From: Enterobacter sp. JUb54
Lineage (GTDB): Bacteria; Pseudomonadota; Gammaproteobacteria; Enterobacterales; Enterobacteriaceae
Assembly (NCBI RefSeq): GCF_014298075.1
Contig: NZ_CP060418.1
Coordinates: 4,712,001-4,776,000 of the forward strand
DNA: 64,000 nt
Direction: 5' to 3'
Under the pieces are notes generated by a model. It saw nothing but the letters and a program-made list of their open reading frames with translations. It made no database searches and was not told the origin of the DNA. The first letter of the stretch is position 1; every line of letters starts with the position of its first letter. Position numbers and translations under genes: made by a program. Below, piece by piece: positions 10,553-20,069 of this stretch.

Positions 10553-11986
10553 ATGAAAGTAACGCTGCCGGAGTTTGAACGTGCAGGAGTGTTGGTGGTT
10601 GGCGATGTGATGCTGGACCGCTACTGGTATGGTCCCACCAGCCGTATTTCCCCTGAAGCCCCGGTACCGGTGGTGAAAGTGGAAAATATTGAGGAACGTC
10701 CTGGCGGCGCAGCAAACGTGGCAATGAATATCGCCTCCCTCGGCGCGACCTCCCGTCTGGTCGGGCTCACCGGCATTGATGATGCTGCGCGGGCGTTGAG
10801 CAAAGCGCTGGCTGACGTCAATGTGAAGTGTGATTTCGTCTCCGTGCCGACGCACCCGACCATCACCAAGCTGCGCGTGCTGTCGCGTAACCAGCAGCTG
10901 ATCCGCCTTGATTTCGAAGAAGGATTCTCTGGCGTTGACCCACAGCCGATGCATGAGCGTATTCAGCAGGCGTTGGGGACCATCGGGGCGCTGGTGCTGT
11001 CTGACTACGCCAAAGGCGCGCTGACCAGCGTTCAGACCATGATTAAGCTGGCACGTGATGCCGGCGTGCCGGTACTGATTGATCCGAAAGGCACCGATTT
11101 TGAACGTTATCGCGGCGCCACGCTGCTGACGCCGAACCTCTCTGAATTTGAAGCGGTGGCGGGCAAATGCAAAGACGAAGCGGAGATTGTCGAACGTGGC
11201 CTGAAAATCATTGCTGATTTCGAGCTGTCCGCGTTGCTGGTGACCCGCTCTGAGCAGGGGATGACGCTGCTGCAGCCGGGCCGTCCGCCGCTGCATATGC
11301 CGACTCAGGCACAGGAAGTGTATGACGTGACCGGCGCCGGTGATACGGTGATCGGCGTGCTGGCGGCGACGCTTGCCTCCGGCAACACCCTGGAAGAGGC
11401 CTGCTACTTCGCCAACGCGGCGGCGGGCGTGGTGGTCGGCAAACTGGGGACCTCTACCGTATCGCCTATCGAGCTGGAAAACGCGGTCCGCGGGCGTGCC
11501 GAGACCGGGTTCGGGGTGATGAACGAAGACGAGCTGAAGCAGGCGGTAGCGGCGGCACGTAAGCGCGGTGAGAAAGTGGTCATGACCAACGGGGTGTTTG
11601 ACATTCTGCATGCCGGTCACGTGTCGTATTTGGCCAATGCGCGCAAGCTGGGCGATCGCCTGATTGTGGCGGTTAACAGCGATGCATCGACCAAACGTCT
11701 GAAGGGCGAGACCCGACCGGTTAACCCGCTGGAGCAGCGCATGATCGTGCTGGGCGCGCTGGAAGCCGTGGACTGGGTGGTCTCGTTTGAAGAGGATACC
11801 CCGCAGCGCCTGATCGCCGGGATCCTGCCGGATCTGCTGGTGAAAGGCGGTGATTATAAGCCGGATGAGATTGCCGGCAGCGAGGAAGTCTGGGCCAACG
11901 GCGGCGAGGTGCTGGTGCTCAACTTTGAAGATGGCTGCTCAACCACCAATATCATCAGGAAGATTCAGAAAGATAGCGGGAAGTAA
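10553..11986 (+). CDS. hldE: Bifunctional heptose-7-phosphate kinase/heptose-1-phosphate adenylyltransferase HldE
   Basis: 477-residue fusion enzyme making ADP-heptose for the LPS inner core. Residues 1-318 are a ribokinase-type kinase with GGAANVAMN near residue 45 and the catalytic DVTGAGDTV near residue 262. Residues 345-477 are a cytidylyltransferase-like domain with [16 protein letters not shown], containing the HxGH motif. Length and order match E. coli HldE (RfaE). A strong terminator follows at 12048-12079. Confidence 0.97.
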   Translation: MKVTLPEFERAGVLVVGDVMLDRYWYGPTSRISPEAPVPVVKVENIEERPGGAANVAMNIASLGATSRLVGLTGIDDAARALSKALADVNVKCDFVSVPTHPTITKLRVLSRNQQLIRLDFEEGFSGVDPQPMHERIQQALGTIGALVLSDYAKGALTSVQTMIKLARDAGVPVLIDPKGTDFERYRGATLLTPNLSEFEAVAGKCKDEAEIVERGLKIIADFELSALLVTRSEQGMTLLQPGRPPLHMPTQAQEVYDVTGAGDTVIGVLAATLASGNTLEEACYFANAAAGVVVGKLGTSTVSPIELENAVRGRAETGFGVMNEDELKQAVAAARKRGEKVVMTNGVFDILHAGHVSYLANARKLGDRLIVAVNSDASTKRLKGETRPVNPLEQRMIVLGALEAVDWVVSFEEDTPQRLIAGILPDLLVKGGDYKPDEIAGSEEVWANGGEVLVLNFEDGCSTTNIIRKIQKDSGK

Positions 11987-12047
11987 TGACTGACGCCGAA
12001 GTGCCGGTAAAACGGCCGGCGGCGTAAGGAATAAGCCCGTTGAAAAG

Positions 12048-12079
12048 GCCTGCGATCGCGAGATCGTGGGCTTTTTTTT
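12048..12079 (+). terminator. Rho-independent terminator of hldE
   Basis: A 10-bp stem (GCCTGCGATC with GATCGTGGGC, two G-T wobbles) around a GCGA loop is followed by eight T. It is the first intrinsic terminator after the ygiF-glnE-hldE run. Confidence 0.85.
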
Positions 12080-12226
12080 ATTTAATCATGAGAGAAATGA
12101 TTCAGCGCAATAAATAATCTATTCAGGCGCATTTTTCGTACAGAAAGCGGTAGCGTAAGTATAAATACTGAAGTCAGTAAACAGCATATGACCTAACAGA
12201 ACACTCACGGTTGAAGGAGTATGCGG

Positions 12227-12430
12227 ATGAATCATCACGAACTGTATTCAATGAAGAACTTTGATTTTCTGGCGCTGAGTTTTGCCAGAATGCGCGCACA
12301 AGGCCATAGCGTTGATCTCCAGGCCATTGTCGGCAATATGGATGAGGAACATCGTGAATGGTTTTGTCAACGGTATGAACTCTACTGCCGTCAGGTCGAT
12401 GAAGAGGTTGCGTCGGAAGTTGAACACTAA
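12227..12430 (+). CDS. glgS: Surface composition regulator GlgS (ScoR)
   Basis: 67-residue acidic protein matching E. coli GlgS/ScoR in [15 protein letters not shown] and the [15 protein letters not shown] core. In E. coli it affects motility, biofilm and glycogen and is induced on entry to stationary phase. ATG 12227 is chosen because the GGAG at 12215-12218 is correctly spaced from it, while the in-frame ATG at 12221 is too close. In E. coli yqiJ-yqiK separate glgS from hldE; here glgS follows hldE directly. Confidence 0.88.
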   Translation: MNHHELYSMKNFDFLALSFARMRAQGHSVDLQAIVGNMDEEHREWFCQRYELYCRQVDEEVASEVEH

Positions 12431-12449
12431 GAGCACGGCCCAGGGCCAG

Positions 12450-12480
12450 GCAACAATGTACGCCTACCAGGGTAGGCTCT
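12450..12480 (-). repeat. Stem-loop repeat element, copy A
   Basis: On the minus strand it consists of a GCCTACC/GGTAGGC hairpin followed by GTACATTGTTGC. It sits between the convergent glgS and ubiK genes. A copy with 27 of 30 bases identical and the hairpin preserved occurs at 47744-47773 in the opposite orientation. I do not recognise it as a named family. Confidence 0.6.
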
Positions 12481-12489
12481 GAAGCAATA

Positions 12490-12517
12490 ACGGGCCGCAG
12501 CGGGCCCGTTATTTTTT
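12490..12517 (+). terminator. Rho-independent terminator of glgS
   Basis: A 7-bp perfect stem (ACGGGCC/GGCCCGT, loop GCAGCG) is followed by a T-rich tract TTATTTTTTA. The tract runs into the stop codon of the convergent ubiK gene. Confidence 0.8.
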
Positions 12518-12785
12518 ACGGCTTCTCTTCGACGTCCGGGGCCGCCGAGCGGCTTTCCAGATCGCTGATACGCTGTTCCAGTAAAGCCAGTTTCTCGCGG
12601 GTGCGCAGCAATACCTGAGTCTGTACATCAAACTCTTCGCGGCCAACCAGATCCAGACGGGTCAGCTGCGACTGGAGGACCTGGCGGATTTTCTTCTCCA
12701 CATCATCCCCAAGATCGCGCAGGCCTTTCGGCATTGACTCATGGACCTGGCGGGCGATTTGTTCAATTTTTTTCGGGTCAATCAT
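12516..12785 (-). CDS. ubiK: Ubiquinone biosynthesis accessory factor UbiK (YqiC)
   Basis: 89-residue coiled-coil protein ([19 protein letters not shown] start, heptad-rich [14 protein letters not shown] near the C-terminus) matching E. coli UbiK/YqiC. UbiK assists aerobic ubiquinone-8 synthesis with UbiJ and is related to membrane-active Brucella BMFP-type trimers. It is a single gene, divergent from ribB and convergent with glgS. The fimbrial genes that follow it in E. coli (ygiL cluster) are absent here. Confidence 0.92.
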   Translation of the reverse strand: MIDPKKIEQIARQVHESMPKGLRDLGDDVEKKIRQVLQSQLTRLDLVGREEFDVQTQVLLRTREKLALLEQRISDLESRSAAPDVEEKP

Positions 12786-12870
12786 GGTGGTTTCCTGCTC
12801 TGGTCGATTTGTCGCTTATTGTAGTGCGAACGGCGGGCGCTATAAACCAGAAATGTTTGAAGCTTATACG

Positions 12871-12899
12871 TTGCCGATGATAATCAATAGCGTTATAGT
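12871..12899 (+). promoter_or_regulatory. Sigma-70 promoter of ribB
   Basis: TTGCCG and TATAGT boxes with an exact 17-bp spacer, ending 11 nt before the start of the FMN riboswitch. Transcription would therefore begin right at the aptamer. Confidence 0.65.
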
Positions 12900-12910
12900 T
12901 ACTTCGCTTA

Positions 12911-13055
12911 TTCTCAGGGCGGGGCGAAATTCCCCACCGGCGGTAAATCAACCATGCGTTGAAAGCCCGCGAGCGCTTTTTGCGAAAGCAGAAAGGTCAG
13001 CAGATCCGGTGTAATTCCGGGGCCGACGGTTAGAGTCCGGATGGGAGAGAGTAAC
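12911..13055 (+). promoter_or_regulatory. FMN riboswitch (RFN element) controlling ribB
   Basis: The aptamer is recognisable from its conserved blocks: TTCTCAGGGCGGGGCGAAATT at the 5' side, CCCCACCGGCGGTAAAT, then CCGGTG...CCGACGG...AGTCCGGATGGGAGAGAGTAAC at the 3' side. Its position between the promoter and the ribB start fits FMN-responsive repression. An expression platform of about 105 nt (13056-13161) follows; I did not identify a clear terminator/antiterminator pair in it. Confidence 0.95.
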
Positions 13056-13161
13056 GGCTCAGCCGGATTGCGATCCGCTTGCGTTGACTTTTGCCGCTTA
13101 ACCGGCACTCCTAAGACTGCCCTGATTCTGGTAACCATAATTTTAATGAGGTTTATTTACC

Positions 13162-13815
13162 ATGAATCAGACGCTCCTTTCCTCTTTTGGTACCGCTTTT
13201 GAACGTGTGGAACACGCTTTAAATGCACTGCGCGAAGGCCGCGGTGTGATGGTGCTTGATGATGAAGACCGTGAAAACGAAGGCGACATGATTTTCGCCG
13301 CCGAAACCATGACCGTTGAGCAGATGGCGCTGACCATTCGTCACGGCAGCGGCATTGTCTGCCTGTGCCTGACCGACGAACGCCGTAAGCAGCTTGACCT
13401 GCCGATGATGGTGGAAAACAACACCAGCGCCTATGGCACCGGCTTTACCGTGACCATTGAAGCCGCTGAAGGCGTCACCACCGGCGTGTCCGCCGCTGAC
13501 CGTGTGACCACCGTGCGTGCGGCCATTGCCGACGGCGCAAAACCTTCCGACCTGAATCGTCCGGGCCACGTTTTCCCGCTGCGCGCGCAGCCGGGCGGCG
13601 TATTGACCCGTGGCGGTCATACTGAAGCGACCATCGATCTGGTGACCCTGGCGGGCTTCAAGCCGGCGGGTGTCCTGTGCGAACTGACAAACGACGACGG
13701 CTCCATGGCGCGTGCGCCAGAGTGCATCGCCTTTGCTCAGAAACAAAATATGGCCGTTGTCACCATCGAAGACCTGGTGGCCTACCGTCGTGAGCATGAG
13801 CGTAAAGCCAGCTGA
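13162..13815 (+). CDS. ribB: 3,4-dihydroxy-2-butanone-4-phosphate synthase RibB
   Basis: 217 residues, the E. coli length. It converts ribulose 5-phosphate to 3,4-dihydroxy-2-butanone 4-phosphate and formate for riboflavin synthesis. The acidic loop [17 protein letters not shown] near residues 30-48 carries metal and substrate ligands, and [16 protein letters not shown] and GHTEATIDL complete the active site. Single-domain RibB, with no RibA fusion. Expression is expected to fall when FMN is abundant through the upstream riboswitch. Confidence 0.97.
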   Translation: MNQTLLSSFGTAFERVEHALNALREGRGVMVLDDEDRENEGDMIFAAETMTVEQMALTIRHGSGIVCLCLTDERRKQLDLPMMVENNTSAYGTGFTVTIEAAEGVTTGVSAADRVTTVRAAIADGAKPSDLNRPGHVFPLRAQPGGVLTRGGHTEATIDLVTLAGFKPAGVLCELTNDDGSMARAPECIAFAQKQNMAVVTIEDLVAYRREHERKAS

Positions 13816-13834
13816 TAACGACGGACGTCATCTC

Positions 13835-13866
13835 AAAGCCCACGCTTGCGTGGGCTTTGTTGTTTT
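13835..13866. terminator. Bidirectional terminator between ribB and zupT
   Basis: An 11-bp inverted repeat (AAAGCCCACGC/GCGTGGGCTTT) with T-rich flanks on both sides sits between the convergent ends of ribB and zupT. Confidence 0.8.
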
Positions 13867-13870
13867 CAGG

Positions 13871-14644
13871 TCAGCCGATTCCCATAGCCTGCAGGGCAAC
13901 CAGACTTAATCCCATCACCGACATCCCGCACAGCACGCCATAGCTGGGGTTGCTCTGGGGATCGATCTCTTTTGCCAGCGGCATCAGCTCATCGACCGAG
14001 AGCGCCACCATAATGCCGGCAACGGCGGCCATAATAGCGCCCATCACGACCGGCGACACCAGACTGCCAAGGATCAGCCACGCCAGCACACCGCCGAGGA
14101 TTTCCGCCAGTCCGGACAGCCCGGCCCACAGCACGGCTTTAGAACGCGAACCGGTTGCGGCATACACCGGGCCGGCAACCGCCAGCCCCTCAGGAATATT
14201 ATGTAACGCGACGGCCAGCGCGATGCCCATACCCAGCTCGAGGTTGTTGCTGGCGGTCACAAAGGTGGCAATCCCCTCCGGGAAGTTATGCAGGCTGATA
14301 CCGAGGGTCAACAAAATCGCGGTACGGCGTAGATTACGCGGCCGTGCGATACCGGGTGACATCAGGTCCTGCGGATGGGCGTGCGGTAGCAGATGGTCGA
14401 GCGCAAAGTAGCCCAGCAGGCCGATGACAAACATACCGTAACCGAGCAGCGGCGACATCCCTTCGGCGTTCAGCGCCGCGGGTAGCATCTCCATCAGCGA
14501 GATCAGCAACATGATCCCGGCGGCAAATCCGAGGGAGAATCCCAGCAGGCGATTAGACGGTTTCTGACCCAGGACGCCAAAAATAGCACCGATGAACGTC
14601 GCGCTCCCGGCCAGTAGCGTCAATATTAAGGGTGACGACATCAT
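13871..14644 (-). CDS. zupT: Zinc/divalent-metal transporter ZupT (ZIP family)
   Basis: 257-residue inner-membrane importer with eight hydrophobic segments. The conserved ZIP metal-path motifs are HNFPEG in TM4 and HNIPEGLA in TM5. The family imports Zn(II) and also Fe, Mn and Co. Length equals E. coli ZupT. A Fur-box-like palindrome (14656-14674) lies 12 nt upstream of the start codon, suggesting iron-responsive control of this broad-range importer. Confidence 0.94.
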   Translation of the reverse strand: MMSSPLILTLLAGSATFIGAIFGVLGQKPSNRLLGFSLGFAAGIMLLISLMEMLPAALNAEGMSPLLGYGMFVIGLLGYFALDHLLPHAHPQDLMSPGIARPRNLRRTAILLTLGISLHNFPEGIATFVTASNNLELGMGIALAVALHNIPEGLAVAGPVYAATGSRSKAVLWAGLSGLAEILGGVLAWLILGSLVSPVVMGAIMAAVAGIMVALSVDELMPLAKEIDPQSNPSYGVLCGMSVMGLSLVALQAMGIG

Positions 14645-14655
14645 TCCCCTCCTTT

Positions 14656-14674
14656 GATAATGATTATCATTAAT
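14656..14674. promoter_or_regulatory. Fur-box-like operator upstream of zupT
   Basis: GATAATGATTATCATTAAT matches 16 of 19 positions of the classical Fur consensus. It is immediately upstream of the leftward zupT gene. Confidence 0.6.
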
Positions 14675-14730
14675 AATATCGAAATTGTCAGAGTACGGCG
14701 AGAGGGTGAAGTGCCCTTTTACAGCGAATT

Positions 14731-14795
14731 ATATCCGTCATACTTCAAGTTGCATCAGCGTTGGCCTTCCTGCAACTCGAAGTATTGAGGGTATA
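14731..14795. repeat. Palindromic intergenic repeat, short copy
   Basis: Left arm CATACTTCAAGTTGCA and right arm TGCAACTCGAAGTATT form an imperfect inverted repeat flanked by CCGT and GGGTAT. These are the terminal sequences of a palindromic repeat common between genes in Klebsiella and relatives. The copy is short, with little internal sequence. Related arms occur at 39155-39217 and 49787-49808. Confidence 0.65.
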
Positions 14796-14904
14796 CATTC
14801 AAATTTTCTGACGATCATCATCATGCTTATCTGAGTTATTCCTGACGCAAAAACGCGTAATGTGAAGGCATCACAATTCCTCTCTAGTTATTAAGGATAT
14901 CACC

Positions 14905-15696
14905 ATGTCCCGTACCCGAATGCCAGCGTTGTTTTTAGGCCACGGCAGCCCGATGAACGTGCTGGAAGACAATATTTATACCCGTACCTGGCGCCAGCTG
15001 GGCGACACATTGCCGCGTCCAAAAGCGATCGTGGTGGTTTCTGCGCACTGGTTTACGCGCGGCACCGGGGTGACGGCCATGGAAACGCCGAAAACGATCC
15101 ACGATTTTGGCGGCTTCCCGCAGGCGCTGTACGATACGCATTATCCGGCTCCTGGTTCCCCGGCGCTGGCGCAGCGCCTGGTTGAGCTGCTGGCGCCGGT
15201 TCCCGTCACGCTGGATAAAGAGGCCTGGGGCTTCGATCACGGCTCATGGGGCGTCCTGATTAAAATGTACCCCGATGCGGATATCCCGATGGTGCAGCTG
15301 AGTATCGACAGCACCAAACCGGCGGCCTGGCATCTGGAGATGGGGCGTAAGCTGACGGCGCTGCGTGATGAAGGCATCATGCTGGTGGCGAGCGGTAACG
15401 TAGTCCATAACCTGAGAACCGCACGCTGGCACGGCGAGAACACGCCATACCCGTGGGCGGAGTCCTTCAACGATTACGTGAAAACCAACCTCAGCTGGAA
15501 AGGACCGGTGGCTGAACATCCGCTGGTGAACTATCTGGCGCATGAAGGTGGCTCGCTCTCAAACCCGACGGCGGAACACTTCCTGCCGCTGCTCTATGTG
15601 CTGGGCACCTGGGACGGCGAAGAGCCGATTTCTATTCCGGTAGACGGTATTGAGATGGGATCGCTGAGTATGCTGTCTGTGCTGATTGGGGCGTAA
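14905..15696 (+). CDS. ygiD: 4,5-DOPA-type extradiol dioxygenase YgiD
   Basis: 263-residue LigB-family protein starting MSRTRMPALFLGHGSPMN; the HGSP His, the HWFT segment near residue 50 and the GFDHGSWGVL motif supply metal ligands. E. coli YgiD cleaves L-DOPA at the 4,5 bond in vitro; the physiological substrate is uncertain. It is a single gene with an AAGGA site before the ATG, preceded by 260 bp containing the zupT operator and a palindromic repeat. Confidence 0.9.
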   Translation: MSRTRMPALFLGHGSPMNVLEDNIYTRTWRQLGDTLPRPKAIVVVSAHWFTRGTGVTAMETPKTIHDFGGFPQALYDTHYPAPGSPALAQRLVELLAPVPVTLDKEAWGFDHGSWGVLIKMYPDADIPMVQLSIDSTKPAAWHLEMGRKLTALRDEGIMLVASGNVVHNLRTARWHGENTPYPWAESFNDYVKTNLSWKGPVAEHPLVNYLAHEGGSLSNPTAEHFLPLLYVLGTWDGEEPISIPVDGIEMGSLSMLSVLIGA

Positions 15697-15712
15697 CGGC
15701 GGCGGCAATAAA

Positions 15713-15745
15713 TCACCCCGGCAACCATTTTGCGCTGCCGGGGTG
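15713..15745. terminator. GC-rich hairpin between ygiD and ygiC
   Basis: An 11-bp perfect inverted repeat (TCACCCCGGCA/TGCCGGGGTGA) between convergent genes. No clear T-run follows on either strand, so it may be a weak terminator or an RNA-stability hairpin. Confidence 0.5.
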
Positions 15746-15749
15746 AGGT

Positions 15750-16910
15750 TTACTCGACGAAAATATGCGGGTAGAAGCGGGACAGATCCTGAGTGATCAG
15801 CGCCCGATCTTCGCGCACGCCGATCCCGGCGGGCTGGTCGTTGATCAGCCAGCTGCCGATCAGCGTATAGCTGTCGCCAAATTTCGGCAGCGGATAGAAC
15901 TCCTGCACGATCGTACCTTCTTCACCGTACGGGCCTTCTACGGCCTCCAGCACTTTGCCGTTCTCGACGATCGACACGTTGGCACCTTCGCGGGAGAAGA
16001 TCGGTTTGATGACGTACTTCTCCATCTCCGGGTGCGCATCTTCGCTGAAGTAAGCCGCCAGCAGGTTCGGGTGGTTAGGGAACATTTCCCACAGCAGCGG
16101 AAGCAGCGCTTTGTTAGAGATGATGCTCTTCCAGGCCGGTTCCAGCCAGCGTACGCCAGCATCTTCCAGCTTGGTGGAGAACATCTCGCGCAACATGTAT
16201 TCCCACGGGTAGAGCTTGAACAGATTGCCAATCACCTGATCCTGCAGGTCGGTAAACTGACCCTTTTCGCCGAGGCCGATATCTTCGATATACAGAAACT
16301 CGGTGGCGACGCCGGCTTCCGCCGCGCAGTCCTGCAGATACTGGACGGTGCCGCGATCTTCTTCGGTATCGCGACAGCAGGCCATATGCAGCAGCTGGAA
16401 GCCAAACTGCTCGCGCAGCTGGCCAAAGCGCTCAATCAGTTTTTCCTGCAGGCTGTTGAACTGGTCGCTGCCTTCCGGCAGCTGCCCAGCGTTGATCTGA
16501 TCTTCCAGCCAGATCCACTGAAAGAACGCGGCTTCATACAGCGAAGTCGGGGTATCGGCGTTGTTCTCCAGCAGCTTTGGCGCACCGACACCGTCCCACG
16601 CCAGATCGAGACGCGAGTACAGCGACGGCTGGTTGGTTTTCCACGACTGGCGCACGAAGCCCCAGGTATGTTTCGGGATACGGAATTTGGCCATCAGCTC
16701 ATCGCTGGCGATGACTTTTTCCACTGCCTGCAGGCACATTTGATGCAGCTCGGCGGTGACGTTTTCGAGCGTTTCAACCTGGGCCAGCGTCAGTTTGTAA
16801 TAGGCTTCTTCGCTCCAGTAGGGCTCGCCATACATGGTATGAAAGTTAAAGCCGTATTCCGTCGCCTTTTCACGCCAGTCCGGGCGCTCCGTGATGCTGA
16901 TTCTTTCCAT
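15750..16910 (-). CDS. ygiC: Glutathionylspermidine synthase-like ATP-grasp protein YgiC
   Basis: 386 residues related to the synthetase half of Gss, with the ATP-grasp fold and motifs KVYEYNAD-like [22 protein letters not shown] and [15 protein letters not shown]. coli YgiC resembles the amide-bond-forming enzyme but has not been shown to make glutathionylspermidine. It lies 5 nt downstream of ygiB in the tolC operon. The same window also encodes full-length Gss at 49997-51868. Confidence 0.92.
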   Translation of the reverse strand: MERISITERPDWREKATEYGFNFHTMYGEPYWSEEAYYKLTLAQVETLENVTAELHQMCLQAVEKVIASDELMAKFRIPKHTWGFVRQSWKTNQPSLYSRLDLAWDGVGAPKLLENNADTPTSLYEAAFFQWIWLEDQINAGQLPEGSDQFNSLQEKLIERFGQLREQFGFQLLHMACCRDTEEDRGTVQYLQDCAAEAGVATEFLYIEDIGLGEKGQFTDLQDQVIGNLFKLYPWEYMLREMFSTKLEDAGVRWLEPAWKSIISNKALLPLLWEMFPNHPNLLAAYFSEDAHPEMEKYVIKPIFSREGANVSIVENGKVLEAVEGPYGEEGTIVQEFYPLPKFGDSYTLIGSWLINDQPAGIGVREDRALITQDLSRFYPHIFVE

Positions 16911-16915
16911 GGTGT

Positions 16916-17587
16916 TTAGCCGCCCATTGAGCGTTTAGTCGAGGTCGTGCCCGCAGCGCTACGCTGCATGGTGGATTGTTTTGCCACCGACTCACCAAAC
17001 CCACCGCGCGTTACGGTGCTGGTGGTCGCCGGTTTAGGCGCCATTGCCGTCTTCGGCACGTTCATTGTCCGGCCCGGTTGCGCGGCGCCGTAGCTCTTAC
17101 CACCGGCATCGGTGTATTGACCGTAGGCCGGGCTGGCCGGGTTTTTCGAGCTGAACAGCGGCTGCTGCGCGCCCATACCGCCGCCCATCATTCGGCCCAT
17201 CATGTAGCCGGCCATCAACGGCATCCAGAAGCTGCCGCTGCTTTGCGCCTGGGCCTGGTTTTCTGGAGCTACGCCCGCCTGAGCTGGCGTCTGCTGGCAC
17301 TGGCCTTCACCGAATTCCGCGACGCAATCTTCACGCGTGGCGTATTTCGGTGCGGTACGTACCGCTTCCTGCTGCGCGTTGTTGAACGCGGTGGTGCACT
17401 CTGCGCTCTTGCCCGGGTTGGCGGTAGAGCAGTCGTCGGCGTTTTGATAGAGAGAAACCGTCTCGTCGGTTTTTTCACAACCGGCAAGCATAAATACGGC
17501 CGTAACGGCAAGGGCGACTGGCGTCAGATGACGTGCGCTCCAGCTTTTACGGAACGAGGCATGATTGATATTTTTTGTCCGTTTCAT
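16916..17587 (-). CDS. ygiB: DUF1190 lipoprotein-like YgiB
   Basis: 223 residues. A long basic leader precedes a hydrophobic segment ending LAGC (residues 33-36), a plausible lipobox, followed by a Cys-containing region ([14 protein letters not shown] and EFGEGQCQQ). The rest is low-complexity, rich in Gly, Met, Ser and Thr. It matches E. coli YgiB through most of its length. Function is unknown; being transcribed with tolC and ygiC suggests an envelope role. Confidence 0.88.
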   Translation of the reverse strand: MKRTKNINHASFRKSWSARHLTPVALAVTAVFMLAGCEKTDETVSLYQNADDCSTANPGKSAECTTAFNNAQQEAVRTAPKYATREDCVAEFGEGQCQQTPAQAGVAPENQAQAQSSGSFWMPLMAGYMMGRMMGGGMGAQQPLFSSKNPASPAYGQYTDAGGKSYGAAQPGRTMNVPKTAMAPKPATTSTVTRGGFGESVAKQSTMQRSAAGTTSTKRSMGG

Positions 17588-17715
17588 ATTTGTCTTCCAG
17601 GACCCAGTGGTATGGCATTTTGTTAACGCTCAGGATAGAGGATGAGTGGTGGAAAATGAAGCGAATAGGGGCGGAAAGGAGGGGAAAGCAGGGGATCTTT
17701 ACGTTGCCTTACGTT

Positions 17716-17754
17716 TAGCGCTTCGCTTAGCTGAATTCGTTAAGCGAAGCGCTA
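17716..17754. repeat. Perfect inverted repeat between tolC and ygiB
   Basis: Two 14-base arms (TAGCGCTTCGCTTA and its exact complement) flank an 11-base spacer. It lies 14 nt past the tolC stop within the tolC-ygiBC transcript. No T-run follows on the minus strand, so it is more likely a partial attenuator or RNA-protecting hairpin than a full terminator. Confidence 0.7.
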
Positions 17755-17768
17755 TCGTACCGGGGCGA

Positions 17769-19241
17769 TTACTGACGGAAAGGATTGGTGCCGCTGGTTT
17801 TTGTCGTGCGGGTGGTTGATGTCGGGGTCGCCGCCGGTGCCGCATTGCTGCTGTAACCGTCTGCGTTGGCATCCTGCTGCGGAGTTTCCGGCGCCACGCT
17901 GTCTGGCGATGTTGCTACTGGTTTACCCAGCGTGTTGTTCAGTGCCACCAGATCCTGCTCGTTCAGCGTACCGAGCGCAGATTTAATGTTCAGCTGGTTA
18001 ATCAGGTAGTTATAACGCGCGCTGGAGAGCTGTTGCTTGGCGTTATACAGCGTGGTGGTTGCATCCAACACGTCGACGATGGTACGCGTACCGACCGAAT
18101 AACCGGCTTCCATGGCATCAAGGGAGCTCTGAGCAGAGACCACCGCCTGTTTATAGGCGTTGATGCTGCTGATAGAGGCATTGATGTTGTTAAAGGAAGA
18201 GCGGACGGTCTGTACGACGCTACGATGCGAGCTTTCCAGCTGTTCGCTGGCGCCAACAAAGTTGTATTGCGCCTGTTTGACCTGCGAGTTCACCATCCCG
18301 CCCTGATACAGCGGCAGCGAGAAGCTCAGGCCGACTTTGTTCTGCCCGGCGTCGTTGTCGTCATACTGGCTGTTGTGGGTTTTGGAACCGCTGTAGGAGG
18401 TGTTGGATACCCCGGTCGATGCGGTCAAATCCAGTGTCGGCATATGGCCGTCTTGTGCCTGGCGAATTTGTTCGCGCGCAAGATCCTGGTTCAGACGTGC
18501 CTGCAGCAGCGACAGGTTACGGTTTTCCGCTTCCTTCAGCAGCGCGTTCACGGTCTGCGGCTTGTTGGTCTTAAAGCCGTCAACGTTCAGCGATGCCAGT
18601 TCCGGATAGTAGTTGCCGGTAACCTGACGCAGCGATTCTACCGCGTTATCGAGGTCGTTGCGTGCAGTGACTTCGTTAGCCAGCACTGAATCGTATTGTG
18701 AACGGGCGTTCTGCACGTCGGTGATCGCCACCAGGCCCACGTTAAAGCGTTGGGTGGTTTGATCTAACTGACGGTAGATAGCCTGTTTCTGCGCTTCGGT
18801 GTAGGACAGCGTATCAATCGCGCTCAGGACGTTAAAATAGGCCGTAGCGGTGTTCAGAATCAGCGTTTGCTGATCGGTCTGATAGGTCACATCCTGAATA
18901 CCAGCTGCTTTTTCCTGCAGCGTCAGGGCGCGCCATTTCGACATATCAAACAACGTTTGTGTTAACTGCAGCGAACCACTGGTGACATTAGAGTTCACGC
19001 CGTTGCTGTCGCGGTAGCCATTGGTATAGGTATAATCAGCACCCAGACCGAGCTGAGGCAGTAACGGGCTACGTGCTTCGTTGATCTTTTCGAATGCAGC
19101 ATCACGATCGGCTGCTGATTTACGCAGGTCAGGGTTGCTGACGCGCGCCTGCTGATAAACCTGCATCAGGTTCTCTGCCTGGCTCATGGCGCTGAAGCCA
19201 GTCAGGCCAAGGCCGATGAGGATGGGGAGAAGTTTCTTCAT
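17769..19241 (-). CDS. tolC: Outer membrane efflux channel TolC
   Basis: 490 residues with a cleaved signal peptide (MKKLLP...SQA) and two repeats of the channel-tunnel fold. It trimerises and forms the outer-membrane exit duct for AcrAB-, EmrAB- and type I-secretion systems. I start at 19241 because AAGGA is 6 nt before it; a second ATG two codons upstream is too close to that site. The C-terminal 60 residues are a Thr/Ser/Pro-rich tail as in E. coli. It heads the operon with ygiB and ygiC and is divergent from nudF. Candidate client: the EmrAB-like pump at 56855-59413. Confidence 0.97.
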   Translation of the reverse strand: MKKLLPILIGLGLTGFSAMSQAENLMQVYQQARVSNPDLRKSAADRDAAFEKINEARSPLLPQLGLGADYTYTNGYRDSNGVNSNVTSGSLQLTQTLFDMSKWRALTLQEKAAGIQDVTYQTDQQTLILNTATAYFNVLSAIDTLSYTEAQKQAIYRQLDQTTQRFNVGLVAITDVQNARSQYDSVLANEVTARNDLDNAVESLRQVTGNYYPELASLNVDGFKTNKPQTVNALLKEAENRNLSLLQARLNQDLAREQIRQAQDGHMPTLDLTASTGVSNTSYSGSKTHNSQYDDNDAGQNKVGLSFSLPLYQGGMVNSQVKQAQYNFVGASEQLESSHRSVVQTVRSSFNNINASISSINAYKQAVVSAQSSLDAMEAGYSVGTRTIVDVLDATTTLYNAKQQLSSARYNYLINQLNIKSALGTLNEQDLVALNNTLGKPVATSPDSVAPETPQQDANADGYSSNAAPAATPTSTTRTTKTSGTNPFRQ

Positions 19242-19436
19242 TTGCATTCCTTGTTGTGAAGCATAAAGTGCAGCCCAAATTTTAAAGTTATCTGCTGATT
19301 GTATCGACTCTGCCGCGGTAAAAAGTTGGCGTTACGTGCCATCGGGCGGTAATTTGCACCAATCTAACATACAGACTGTAAAACGGTAGCCAAACGGCTT
19401 ATAAATCCTTCATTTCGGATTCGCAGGACAGAGACT

Positions 19437-20069
19437 ATGAGCAAGCCCAATCAGCAAGGAAATACCTTCTCTAAAAACGATGTAGAAATTATTGCACGCG
19501 AAACGCTTTATCGTGGTTTTTTTTCGCTGGACTTGTACCGTTTTCGCCACCGTCTGTTTAACGGCGAGATGAGCGGAGAGGTGACGCGCGAAATTTTTGA
19601 GCGCGGGCATGCCGCAGTCTTGCTACCCTTTGACCCGATACGCGATGAGGTTGTGCTGGTCGAGCAGATTCGCATTGCGGCGTATGATACCAGCAAAAGC
19701 CCGTGGTTGCTTGAGATGGTCGCCGGTATGATTGAAGAGGGCGAATCCCCTGAAGATGTTGCCCGGCGTGAAGCGGTAGAAGAAGCCGGGCTGGAAGTCG
19801 GGCGGACAAAACCGGTGCTGAGTTATCTGGCCAGCCCCGGCGGCACCAGCGAACGACTGTCGATTCTGGTCGGTGAAGTCGATGCGACGACAGCAAAAGG
19901 GATTCACGGCCTGGCGGAAGAAAACGAAGACATCCGGGTGCATGTGGTAAGCCGGGAGCAGGCTTATCAGTGGGTAGAAGAGGGGAAAATCGACAACGCG
20001 GCCTCTGTCATCGCCTTGCAATGGCTGCAATTGCATTATCACCATTTACGTAACGAGTGGACAAAATGA
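19437..20069 (+). CDS. nudF: ADP-ribose pyrophosphatase NudF
   Basis: 210-residue Nudix hydrolase cutting ADP-ribose to AMP and ribose 5-phosphate. The Nudix box is complete: [20 protein letters not shown] followed by AG, near residues 96-118. It matches E. coli NudF throughout except the first 12 residues. It is the first gene of a tight operon: its TGA overlaps the yqiB ATG (ATGA), and cpdA, yqiA and parE follow. Confidence 0.96.
   Translation: MSKPNQQGNTFSKNDVEIIARETLYRGFFSLDLYRFRHRLFNGEMSGEVTREIFERGHAAVLLPFDPIRDEVVLVEQIRIAAYDTSKSPWLLEMVAGMIEEGESPEDVARREAVEEAGLEVGRTKPVLSYLASPGGTSERLSILVGEVDATTAKGIHGLAEENEDIRVHVVSREQAYQWVEEGKIDNAASVIALQWLQLHYHHLRNEWTK

Noticed and set aside
11987-12220. 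Sib-type toxin-antitoxin RNAs, which in E. coli lie near hldE
   Set aside because: No Ibs-like hydrophobic 18-19-residue ORF or matching antisense promoter was found between hldE and glgS.
19242-19436. MarA/SoxS/Rob box in the tolC-nudF promoter region
   Set aside because: A TTTGCACCAATCTAAC stretch resembles part of the degenerate consensus, but the match beyond GCAC is poor; not strong enough to annotate.
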